From Clostridiaceae bacterium (lineage in GTDB: Bacteria > Bacillota > Clostridia > UBA1212 > DUPL01): 7,752 nucleotides of DNA. This document shows positions 1 to 6,776 of the stretch, one piece after another. A program made the position numbers and the translations under genes. Location: the NCBI GenBank assembly GCA_012522035.1, contig JAAYLF010000324.1:1-7752 (forward strand), written 5' to 3'. Below the pieces are notes generated by a model. It searched no databases and had not been told where the DNA came from. It saw nothing but the letters and a program-made list of their open reading frames with translations. The stretch's first letter is position 1; each line of letters starts with the position of its first letter.

Positions 1-21
1 TAGAAAAATATTTTACACCAC

Positions 22-1548
22 TTGACAAGACACAACCAAAAAGGTATAATCTGCATACTGGAACAAAAGGATGAAGGTTTTGTTAAAAAAGCGTATTTAA
101 GCGATATTAAACCCAAAAAGCAAACCGTTCTTGCTGGCGATGTGAATGGAGACGGTCTTTGTGACATATTAACATTAAAAGGCGATGTGGCAACTACCTA
201 TACTAATACAGGTGAAGGGTTTAAAAAGTTAAAGAATAAAAAGATATACTTATTCCCTTCAAACGTTATCGATATTGCTATCGGAGACATGAATACAGAC
301 AGTTTTGCTGATATTGTTATTGTATACAAGGATAATAACAATATTTGCATTAGAACACTTTTTGGTAGGGGTGATGGCAGTTTTGGGCCAACGAAGGCGG
401 AAGAAGATACAAGATACTACAAGAACCTGTTTGGAGAGTATATGGTTCATGGTATAGAGGATATATTATCTATTGTAGCTGGCGATATTAATGGAGACGG
501 AGTACCTGATATAGTAATAAATTCATTAAGACAGAATGGGAGCAAGTCAATAAGCTATCTGTGTCAAGAGGATAAACCTGCTTACGATTATTCAATGCAT
601 GTTATGAAAATGGAAGATGGGTACATAATGTATGCAGGTGGGAGATGGTATGATTTAAACACTAGTGCCGTTGAACATGGCGATGGTGACCATATAATGT
701 TTTATTGGTCTAAAGATGGGGTTGACTGGAAAAGAAGAATAGAAGGCCCTATGTTCTTTTTAGGTTGGGAAGAAGGTGCAGAAGGTTGGTGGATTCGCAA
801 TACCTTGGAACCTGAAGTGGTTTATGTAGATGGAGTTTACCATATGCTTTGGCAATGTACATACAGGACACCTGGTGATAATTATGGCGACTTGATTGGG
901 TACTCAAGTTCAGTTGATGGTATAAATTGGGAAAGAAAGATTGATGAACCTGTTATTTTTAATGTGCGAAATAAGGAAACAGGTTTCAACCATGAAGAAC
1001 TCATATATGTGTGTGATGACCCAGATGGTAAACCATGGCATTTATATGTAGGATATTTTCTTTACGGTCGTTTTAGTGGCCATGTGAGAATAAGGAGCGA
1101 TGTGCCTTATAGATTTAACTGGGAAGAAAGAGAGTCGGTAACGGGATTTAGTAATATTGGAAATCAAATAGGTTACCTTTACGATGATGACGGTGAGAAA
1201 ATATACATGAGGATAACTCATACTACTTTCAAGGATGATGATGGTGAGAGAACTGTACCTACTTTCAACTTTTCGCGAGATGGTCTTGTTTGGTACTCAA
1301 ACAAGGAACAGCTGTTGGCATCTGTGGATATAACAGATCCAGTGACAAGTAGGAATAAAAACGTTTATTTTCTGGGAATGTCTACTATAAATGGAACTGG
1401 AGAAATTGAAAGACTTGAGGACGGAACATATAAATTAGTATACGTTGCTACAACTTCAAATTCACCTACAGCTATGGAAATATTCTTGTCGGAGGCTGGA
1501 GTAGGCGTAATGACATTTAAAATAGATTTGTTGGATATGAATGATTAA
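22..1548 (+). CDS. FG-GAP/VCBS repeat protein with GH43/GH32-like beta-propeller, 5' end missing or broken
   Basis: Probable extracellular carbohydrate-active or carbohydrate-binding protein. Numbered from the nominal TTG at 22, residues 1-170 carry three FG-GAP/VCBS-type calcium loops: GDVNGDGLCDIL (39-50), the degenerate GDMNTDSFADIV (88-99) and GDINGDGVPDIV (154-165). Residues about 190-500 look like a five-bladed propeller of the GH43/GH32/GH130 kind, with repeated 'S-x-DG-x-x-W' strands (SKDGVDW 230-236, SVDGINW 297-303, SRDGLVW 418-424) and 'EPEVVYVDGVYHMLW' (263-277). I cannot assign catalytic acids, so hydrolase activity is unproven. The start is not credible: TTG has no Shine-Dalgarno, the first in-frame ATG is at residue 90, the sequence is already domain-like at residue 1, there is no signal peptide, and the frame is closed by TAG at 1-3. 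The gene is therefore either a 3' part of a larger gene interrupted upstream or a pseudogene. It ends 122 bases before the next gene, probably in the same transcript. Unlike its neighbours it has no C-terminal membrane helix. Confidence 0.75.
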   Translation: MTRHNQKGIICILEQKDEGFVKKAYLSDIKPKKQTVLAGDVNGDGLCDILTLKGDVATTYTNTGEGFKKLKNKKIYLFPSNVIDIAIGDMNTDSFADIVIVYKDNNNICIRTLFGRGDGSFGPTKAEEDTRYYKNLFGEYMVHGIEDILSIVAGDINGDGVPDIVINSLRQNGSKSISYLCQEDKPAYDYSMHVMKMEDGYIMYAGGRWYDLNTSAVEHGDGDHIMFYWSKDGVDWKRRIEGPMFFLGWEEGAEGWWIRNTLEPEVVYVDGVYHMLWQCTYRTPGDNYGDLIGYSSSVDGINWERKIDEPVIFNVRNKETGFNHEELIYVCDDPDGKPWHLYVGYFLYGRFSGHVRIRSDVPYRFNWEERESVTGFSNIGNQIGYLYDDDGEKIYMRITHTTFKDDDGERTVPTFNFSRDGLVWYSNKEQLLASVDITDPVTSRNKNVYFLGMSTINGTGEIERLEDGTYKLVYVATTSNSPTAMEIFLSEAGVGVMTFKIDLLDMND

Positions 1549-1729
1549 CAGGTATAGAAATACCAACTGAGGAATTTTATTTTGTGTAATTGCAGTGATG
1601 TTTCTTTTTGGAGTTGTTTTATGGCAAGTCGCAATAACTCATAATATACGGTTAAAGGAGGATATTCATTATGAAAAACAGGATTCTGTGTGCTTTAGTA
1701 ATATTAATGCTCGCAATAAGTATGATTAA
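1541..1729 (+). pseudogene. Orphan membrane-helix coding fragment with in-frame TGA
   Basis: In frame 2, an ATG at 1541 overlapping the end of the upstream gene reads MINRYRNTN, then TGA (1568-1570), then a strongly hydrophobic run (GILFCVIAVMFLFGVVLW, 1571-1624) and a polar tail to TAA at 1727-1729. If the TGA were TGG, the product would be a 62-residue protein with a positively charged N-terminus and one transmembrane helix (N-in), or the N-terminus of a larger membrane protein whose remainder is gone. No good Shine-Dalgarno precedes the ATG, so translation would depend on coupling to the upstream gene. The 3' part overlaps the RBS and start of the next gene. TGA ends the gene at 5393 in this same window, so it is used as a stop here. 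Product unknown. Confidence 0.4.
1654..1661 (+). promoter_or_regulatory. Shine-Dalgarno site of the GH99/WbsX-like gene
   Basis: AAAGGAGG lies 9 bases before the ATG at 1671. It is a near-perfect match to the 16S anti-SD and fixes that start. Confidence 0.85.
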
Positions 1730-3500
1730 GGGTGAGTCATCCACCCCCCTAAAAGGAGAACGTGATACAAGAAGTGATACATGGGTTGCAGTAGATGACT
1801 TGGGCAGATTTGTTGCCGTTGACAAGGATACCAGAAGTCCACAAAAGGACAAACAAGTCCTTATCTTCTACTATAACTGGCATTTGCCTATGCATGTTTT
1901 CCAGATTCATGACATATCAAAAATTCTGGCTTCTGATTCAAGGGATTTACCTTGGGGACCTAGATGGAACTTCCACTACTTTACAGAGCCATACTTTGGA
2001 TATTACAGAAGCGATGACCCTTGGGTTATCCGAAAGTACATACAATTATTATGCGATGCAGGGGTGGATGGACTTGTTTTTGATGCTTCCAACGCTATTC
2101 TTTATCATGATAGCTATAAAGCGATTTTTAAGGAGTTACTGGGCAGAACGGCTGAGAATCAAAGGTCATTAAAGTGTACTTTTTTAGTTAACTCAAAAGC
2201 AGGTGAAGTTGTTAGTGAATTGTACGATACCTATTACACCAAAGAGGAATACCAGGATGTGTTCTTTATGCTGGATGGAAAACCCCTGATGTTGGTAGAT
2301 GAATCCAAAATATCGGATGAGCATAAAGTTTTTTTTACTACGAGACATTCTTGGGCATGGCAATCAGGGCAAAACAAATGGCCATGGCTTGAACATACCC
2401 CTCAGAGTGGCGGATGGTCAAAAAGCAGCAAAGTATTAGAAATGATACCTGTTGCAGCAGCCCAGCATCCAACAACGAATATTGGAAAAAGCTACAGCAA
2501 TGGGCAGCAGCCGAGTGAGGGTGAACAAAAGCCGGAACTTGGAATCTATTTTACAGAGCAATGGGAAGTAGCCCTTGAAAAAGATCCCCAATACATTTTT
2601 GTTACCCAATGGAACGAGTGGATAGCACAGCGGTTTATCGAAGGGGAAGATGGTAAAAACAAAATGTTTTTAGGCAAGGCTTTAAAGAACGGGGATACAT
2701 ACTTTGTGGACCTATATAGCGAGGAGTATTCAAGAGATATCGCACCCATCAAAGGAGGGTACAAGGATAATCACTACTATCTACTGACAAGCTACATAAG
2801 AAAGTTTAAAGGAAGCAGAAATATAGAAGAAGTTCCCAAAGGCAAAGTCTATACATACTACGATGATATTTACGACACTATGCATCGGTCTCATCCGTGT
2901 TCATCACGCTCTGAAGAATTCTATTATATAGAAGACTCCGGTCGTAACGACTTTGATCAAATAGATGTAAGTCACGATGAAAATTATCTTTATTTTAGAA
3001 TACAGACATTATCAGATATTACCGAACCTGAAGGCACCAACTGGATGAACCTATTGATAAATGCAGATGCAGATTATACCACGGGATGGCATGGATATGA
3101 TTTTGTAATAAATAGAAATTATGTATTTGATAGCAACAACACAGGCACAACTTCAATAGAATCCTTTGACAAGGACGGTAGATATAGTTTTACTTATGTG
3201 GGAGATGCGGAAATAAATTATTCAGGGAATGTAATGAATATTAAGATAGACCGCAAACACTTAGGTTTGGGAGAAAAGAGGAAATTTGTATTTGATTTTA
3301 AATTAACTGACAACGTTCCTGAAGAAGACAATATAATGCTGTTTATGGATAAAGGTGATGCAGCTCCAAATAGCAGATTTAATTATAGGTATAAAGGAGT
3401 GTCTAACAATACAAACATTATATTTCTCGTACATTTAGGATTTGTAATCCTTATCCTGCTAGCTGTAATAGTTTTTTTTGTTGTAAAAAGCAAAAAGTAG
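1671..3500 (+). CDS. Membrane-anchored WbsX/GH71/GH99-like glycoside hydrolase with CBM9-like domain
   Basis: Predicted surface glycosidase of 609 residues. Residues 1-21 are a signal peptide (basic MKNR, then a hydrophobic core). Residues about 60-375 resemble the (beta/alpha)8 glycoside-hydrolase-like proteins related to GH71/GH99 and WbsX: 'LIFYYNWH' (64-71), 'DAGVDGLVFDASNA' (129-142), and 'VTQWNEWIAQRF' (311-322) followed by 'FVDLYSEEYSRDIAPIKGG' (345-363). Acidic residues in these blocks (D138, E316) are catalytic candidates by position only. Residues about 415-575 form a beta-rich domain (from 'DFDQIDVSHDENYLYFRI') that resembles CBM9/DOMON-like sugar-binding modules. Residues 582-605 are a membrane helix ending in KSKK, so the protein should be tethered with its enzyme domain outside. 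The ATG is set by AAAGGAGG 9 bases upstream. I see no promoter of its own, so it probably shares a transcript with the propeller gene. Substrate unknown. Fold assignment is moderately sure; exact family is not. Confidence 0.85.
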   Translation: MKNRILCALVILMLAISMIKGESSTPLKGERDTRSDTWVAVDDLGRFVAVDKDTRSPQKDKQVLIFYYNWHLPMHVFQIHDISKILASDSRDLPWGPRWNFHYFTEPYFGYYRSDDPWVIRKYIQLLCDAGVDGLVFDASNAILYHDSYKAIFKELLGRTAENQRSLKCTFLVNSKAGEVVSELYDTYYTKEEYQDVFFMLDGKPLMLVDESKISDEHKVFFTTRHSWAWQSGQNKWPWLEHTPQSGGWSKSSKVLEMIPVAAAQHPTTNIGKSYSNGQQPSEGEQKPELGIYFTEQWEVALEKDPQYIFVTQWNEWIAQRFIEGEDGKNKMFLGKALKNGDTYFVDLYSEEYSRDIAPIKGGYKDNHYYLLTSYIRKFKGSRNIEEVPKGKVYTYYDDIYDTMHRSHPCSSRSEEFYYIEDSGRNDFDQIDVSHDENYLYFRIQTLSDITEPEGTNWMNLLINADADYTTGWHGYDFVINRNYVFDSNNTGTTSIESFDKDGRYSFTYVGDAEINYSGNVMNIKIDRKHLGLGEKRKFVFDFKLTDNVPEEDNIMLFMDKGDAAPNSRFNYRYKGVSNNTNIIFLVHLGFVILILLAVIVFFVVKSKK

Positions 3501-3557
3501 TTGCCAAGTTCTTCTGACGTTATTTCGGTATAGGTATAAATAGATAACAAGAATTTT

Positions 3558-3859
3558 CTATTGTGATTCGCAGTCACTATAGATGCTCCGGAGAGTTATC
3601 CATATAAGCGGTAATAGAATACGGGTACTATGTCGTCGTATTATTGATTCTAAGACTCTTAAATCTTCTGTTTTCAACGACAAGATATAATTCAGGTTCC
3701 TCATTACGTATCCAGCTGTTCCTTTACCGCTTTTCTGATTGCCTTTGCTGTTGACTTCTTGTTCTTTGTAAATCGAAGATATTCTTTTCTGGCCTTTTTT
3801 CTATATATTCTTTGCTTTTTTCTACCTGTTAACTTCAACTATGTCCTCGTTCTGCTGAG
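3558..3859 (-). pseudogene. Degraded IS5/IS1182-like transposase remnant
   Basis: Reading the minus strand from 3859 downward gives LSRTRT, a stop, then a basic stretch including RIYRKKARKEYLRF, TKNKKSTAKAIRKAVKEQL, and a stop (TAA at 3704-3706). In a shifted frame from 3713 it continues as GYVMRNLNYILSL and 'EDLRVLESI' to a TAG at 3558-3560. The order of these blocks (Arg/Lys-rich 'R-x-R-K-K-A-R-K-x-Y-L', 'KAIRKA-x-x-x-QL-x-Y-x-x-R-NL', then 'L-x-x-L-x-x-I') matches the linker region of DUF772/DDE transposases of the IS5/IS1182 group, as I remember them. Only the middle of the protein is recognisable. The N-terminal domain, DDE residues and terminal repeats are not visible, and at least one stop and one frameshift break it. 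It is dead and probably old. Confidence 0.6.
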
Positions 3860-4021
3860 TTTCCTATGTAATTCGGATTAATGATGTATTTATTGTGCTC
3901 TACCAATTTTTCATTTGAGTACCCTTCTTTTGCTTTTATGTATAATTAAACAAGCTCTATTCTTCGATTTTTACATGATTTTTTTATTTTTAAGATTAGT
4001 CCCTATAAGCAATCAGTGTTT

Positions 4022-4120
4022 ATGGTAGACGAGAATCCCAACACTCTGGAAGTTAAGAATCCGAGCAGTTTGGGAAATAAAAACTCCACTGTTTTACACC
4101 TCGACATAATTATTCATTGA
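4022..4120 (+). repeat. Degenerate 24-base tandem repeat
   Basis: Bases 4031-4054 and 4055-4078 match at 16 of 24 positions (shared core GAATCC and TGG). In the frame from the ATG at 4022 they encode octapeptides ENPNTLEV and KNPSSLGN, with a weaker third unit KNSTVLHL, before TGA at 4118. There is no Shine-Dalgarno, so this is more likely gene debris than an expressed peptide. Confidence 0.3.
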
Positions 4121-4220
4121 GTGATGAAAAATCAAAATAAAATTAACAGCAGCATAAAACAGTTAAAAAGTACAAACAACAAGATATACTACATGGCATG
4201 TTTTCTTCATTTATATATAC

Positions 4221-4250
4221 TTGTCATAGATTATACAACTGTTCTATTTT
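4221..4250 (+). promoter_or_regulatory. Possible sigma-A promoter for the gene at 4323
   Basis: TTGTCA (4221-4226) and TATTTT (4245-4250) are separated by 18 bases in an AT-rich leader. The -35 differs from consensus at one or two positions; the -10 is poor. It is the best candidate in the leader, but weak. Confidence 0.3.
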
Positions 4251-4306
4251 GATATTTAGAAAAGGTAATTTCTAATATGGAGTAATGCGAAAACGAGATA
4301 TATTAT

Positions 4307-4313
4307 GAGGAGG
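4307..4313 (+). promoter_or_regulatory. Shine-Dalgarno site that sets the start at 4323
   Basis: GAGGAGG ends 9 bases before the ATG at 4323. An in-frame ATG at 4305 overlaps this SD and has no SD of its own, so the shorter protein with a classical signal peptide is preferred. Confidence 0.8.
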
Positions 4314-4322
4314 TATTTAGAC

Positions 4323-5393
4323 ATGAAAATTAAAGTTTTTGCAACAATTTTAGTAATGGTATTATTAACAGGTTTGCTCTCTTCGTTTGAAGTAAGAGCT
4401 GAGGAAGACAGTTTATTTTTATTAGCAGAGTCCTTGCTCGCTGTAGGTCATCCGTCAGCTGAGTACGATGCATTAAGGGATGCTTATAATAAAGCTAAGG
4501 CTGAGCCAAACGAAACCCATATTAAGGCTATGGAGTCAGCAGGAGCTTTATTTCTTGTTTCGTTATTTAATCCAGGCAACAGATACGAAATAACGGAATC
4601 AATCAGGGAAGATTTTTCGGATTTGGAGGAGCTTAAAAAGAGCTTTATAGCATATCCGGAAAGTACAGGGTACAATTTGGTTGAAGGTAGATACAAGACT
4701 CACTGGACAAATGCCCGAGAGATATATTTGATAGATACTTATGAGCAAGTAAAATATGAGTTCAAGGCACAGGTTTTTGGGAGTCCTCAATATTCTGGAT
4801 TTGGTTTTAGGTTTGAGCCATTCAAGGAATCAAACATGTTTGGTACAGTAGCTCGTTGTCTGGCGTTCAACATTGTACATCACGAACACGAAGGTAAAGT
4901 AGCAATTGGTTTTTATCATAATGATAAGTCCATAGGAGAATGTCCATTTGTATACATACCATATTCTGAAAGTTTTGATCCAAAAGAAGAAAACACATTC
5001 ACTGTGTTTGATTATGGTAACGTTGTTAGCGTACTGATAAATGGAGAAATGTTTTGTGCACTAGTATTTCAAGAAACTTCTGATGATAAATACAACACAT
5101 GTTATGTATTTGCTGCGGATGGCTCGTTGGCAGGAACTGTTAACGATATTAATATGCCTAAAAAGGGCTCATTTACGTTCTTTTCCAGAGTAGACGGTCT
5201 TATGGTCGATGATTTTACATTAAGTAGCATTAATGGCTTATACGACAAGGATCAACCTCCAACCGAACCATCGCCTGAAACATCTGATGAAAATAATTTG
5301 ACAATGTTTTCTATATTCTTGTTGTTGTCAATGAGTGCATTAGTAATTTCAACAAGACTAGGTGTTCGCCAAAAGTACAGCAATAATAAGTGA
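4323..5393 (+). CDS. Membrane-anchored surface protein with lectin-like beta-sandwich domain
   Basis: Predicted surface protein of 356 residues with no assigned function. Residues 1-26 are a signal peptide with a likely cleavage after V-R-A. Residues about 35-85 form a short, Ala-rich, probably helical region ('EYDALRDAYNKAKAEPNE') that recalls FIVAR-like spacers, weakly. Residues about 95-303 form a beta-rich domain of concanavalin-A-like lectin/LamG or DUF1080 type: 'YEFKAQVFG', 'GFGFRFEPF', 'NTFTVFDYGNVVSVLINGEM', and a final 'DGLMVDDFTLSSI'. Residues 309-323 are a Pro/Glu/Ser linker, 325-343 a membrane helix, and the tail is basic (RLGVRQKYSNNK). The protein should be tethered with its lectin-like domain outside. 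Domain order and length match the reconstructed neighbour at 5675, so the two are probably paralogues. It has its own RBS, a possible promoter and a terminator hairpin, so it can be a monocistronic unit. Carbohydrate binding is inferred from fold only. Confidence 0.85.
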   Translation: MKIKVFATILVMVLLTGLLSSFEVRAEEDSLFLLAESLLAVGHPSAEYDALRDAYNKAKAEPNETHIKAMESAGALFLVSLFNPGNRYEITESIREDFSDLEELKKSFIAYPESTGYNLVEGRYKTHWTNAREIYLIDTYEQVKYEFKAQVFGSPQYSGFGFRFEPFKESNMFGTVARCLAFNIVHHEHEGKVAIGFYHNDKSIGECPFVYIPYSESFDPKEENTFTVFDYGNVVSVLINGEMFCALVFQETSDDKYNTCYVFAADGSLAGTVNDINMPKKGSFTFFSRVDGLMVDDFTLSSINGLYDKDQPPTEPSPETSDENNLTMFSIFLLLSMSALVISTRLGVRQKYSNNK

Positions 5394-5418
5394 AACATCT
5401 AATTTAAGTCAAAATGCT

Positions 5419-5440
5419 AGGCCCTATTAAGGGCCTTTCT
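5419..5440 (+). terminator. Rho-independent terminator after the gene ending at 5393
   Basis: AGGCCCT (5419-5425) and AGGGCCT (5430-5436) form a perfect 7-bp GC-rich stem with a 4-base loop, followed by a short T-rich tail (TTCT). It sits 26 bases after the stop codon. The short T-tract lowers certainty. Confidence 0.65.
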
Positions 5441-5529
5441 GGAATGCGTAAAGTTCTGACGGCTAGATTATTGTTGATTTCTGCATACATGACACGATCA
5501 ATATTAGATGCGTGGATTACATGAGGTGT

Positions 5530-5566
5530 ATAGAGAACTTCGCTCTTGAAATATTTAGTTCTCTAT
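5530..5566. repeat. 9-bp inverted repeat in the leader of the second lectin-like gene
   Basis: ATAGAGAAC (5530-5538) and GTTCTCTAT (5558-5566) are perfect inverted repeats, 19 bases apart. They lie upstream of the -10-like TATAAT at 5613, so they could be a dyad protein-binding site or, if transcribed from further upstream, a leader hairpin. There is no T-tract, so a terminator is unlikely. Confidence 0.4.
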
Positions 5567-5612
5567 GCTCCTCGAAAATCAATACAGAAGGTATTTGTAT
5601 AGGTCAACTAGT

Positions 5613-5618
5613 TATAAT
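5613..5618 (+). promoter_or_regulatory. Consensus -10 hexamer before the second lectin-like gene
   Basis: A perfect TATAAT lies 57 bases before the ATG at 5675, but no good -35 is found 16-18 bases upstream and there is no TGn extension. This may be a promoter that needs an activator, perhaps linked to the inverted repeat at 5530-5566, or chance in AT-rich DNA. Confidence 0.35.
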
Positions 5619-5654
5619 TACCAGATGAAACACCACCAAACAAATTTATTATGC

Positions 5655-5666
5655 GAGGAGGAGGAG
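5655..5666 (+). promoter_or_regulatory. Shine-Dalgarno site that sets the start at 5675
   Basis: The purine run GAGGAGGAGGAG ends 8 bases before the ATG at 5675. It shows that translation is meant to begin in frame 2, not at the start of the long frame-1 reading frame, and so exposes the frameshift downstream. An in-frame ATG at 5651 overlaps the run and is not preferred. Confidence 0.8.
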
Positions 5667-5674
5667 AAAGAGTT

Positions 5675-6738
5675 ATGAAAAGACTGTTATTCGTGATTCT
5701 AGTTTTTTGTATTGTCAGTGTTTTTTTGTAAATGCTAATGTTATTGAGGTGAAATTTGATTTTGACGACTTCCCGGTTGGTGAATATGTAAACCGAATTG
5801 ACGAATTTATGAATGAGTGGGAGATATTTACTGCCAGTGCTGAAACAAATTATGTACAAGTTTCAGAGGAAGATGGCAATAAGTACATAACGCTTAATGG
5901 GCTTGTTGATGTAAGAACGTGGGATATGCTTGAACCGCCATATACCTTGTCTTTTGATGCAAAGACTAGTGCAACAAAATATGTTGGATTTTTTGTTAGA
6001 GGAGTATACCCTGTAATCAAACATAATCCTGCTAATGCAGGTGGTATAAAGCAAGTTCTTCACTATTTGGAAATAGACTGGTATGAGCAGAACGGAGGTC
6101 AAAATGGCACAACAGGCCTTGGAGGAAGTGGCATTAGCATAATGCCAGGTGAAGGCTGCTTAAGACTTAACATAAAGACTTACGAAGAAGATGGTCTTAA
6201 GATAGGTAATGCTTACTATGATTTTGATTATCCGGAAGAATTTGATCCATCTGAGTTCTTTAATGTTATGTTTAAAGATGATGGTGAAAAAGTAGAAATT
6301 TACATAAATCAAGAGTTGCTTGCGACAGTTGAAATGTCAAATCCGGGCAAATATGATGACGATGAGGAAGATGACAATGAATATTTCAATACAGCTGTTG
6401 TTACTGATGCTTCTGGTGAAGAAGTTTTAAGAATAGACAATGCAAGAATTAGTGCATATGGTAGTCAATTGGCAATAACAACAAGAGCACAAACAGCACA
6501 TATAGATAATCTCATATTAACTTATGAGGGCAGTACTCCTAGTCCTGAACCTGAAGTTACTGAAACGCCAACAAGCACAAAAAACAGTTCTGCAACACCA
6601 TCACCTACAGAAAATATTGAGAAAACAAATGATGATAGTTCTGGTATGCAACTAGCAGAAAAAATAATAGTTGTAGGTGTTGCTGTAATAATAGTAGTTG
6701 GAATTATACTAGTGGTATTAAAAAGAAGAAAAAAATAG
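5675..6738 (+). CDS. Membrane-anchored lectin-like surface protein, frameshifted in its signal peptide
   Basis: From the SD-supported ATG at 5675 the frame encodes MKRLLFVILVFCIVSVFL and stops at TAA 5729-5731. The remaining protein is open in frame -1, to TAG at 6736-6738. Adding one T to the T7 tract (5721-5727) joins them into 354 residues with an ideal signal peptide ending V-N-A before NVIEVKFDFDDF. The mature part holds a beta-rich lectin/LamG-like domain ('YTLSFDAKT', 'YVGFFVRGVYP', 'EKVEIYINQELLATVEM', 'AHIDNLILTYEG'), an acidic DDDEEDDNE loop, a Thr/Pro/Ser linker (PSPEPEVTETPT onward), a membrane helix (IIVVGVAVIIVVGIILVVL) and KRRKK. It looks paralogous to the gene at 4323. With no correction the cell would make only an 18-residue peptide. 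The split may be a real mutation, slippage/-1 frameshifting, or a sequencing error. The long part alone, from 5707, has no credible start. Function inferred from fold only. Confidence 0.75.
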
Positions 6739-6776
6739 TAAAGATCAATTACAACATGAGCGGTTATATATAAACT

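Larger units (their letters stand above)
3501..4304. other. Long gene-free stretch with transposon debris and a leader
   Basis: There is no intact gene in these 804 bases. About 3520-3860 is a decayed minus-strand transposase (listed separately). Bases 4022-4120 hold a short plus-strand frame with a degenerate 24-base repeat. The last 100 bases are the AT-rich leader and probable promoter of the gene at 4323. No convincing terminator follows the gene ending at 3500: the only hairpin nearby (arms near 3557 and 3574, one mismatch) has no T-tract. Confidence 0.6.

Noticed and set aside
1568..1570. TGA recoded as Trp or selenocysteine
   Set aside because: TGA ends the gene at 5393 in this window, Trp is encoded by TGG throughout, and no SECIS-like hairpin is evident directly after this TGA.
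1795..2172. 125-codon plus-strand frame inside the GH99-like gene
   Set aside because: It is an out-of-frame shadow of a well-supported gene, with no RBS and no recognisable protein motif.
4088..4163. 9-bp inverted repeat ACTGTTTTA / TAAAACAGT, 58 bases apart
   Set aside because: Short, AT-rich and widely spaced; no link to a promoter, element end or gene, so chance is likely.
4305..4322. Upstream ATG extending the first lectin-like protein by six residues
   Set aside because: It lies on top of the Shine-Dalgarno that serves the ATG at 4323 and has no SD of its own; the shorter form begins with a classical signal peptide.
5608..6102. Minus-strand frames opposite the second lectin-like gene
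   Set aside because: They have no RBS or domain signal and oppose a clearly coding plus strand.
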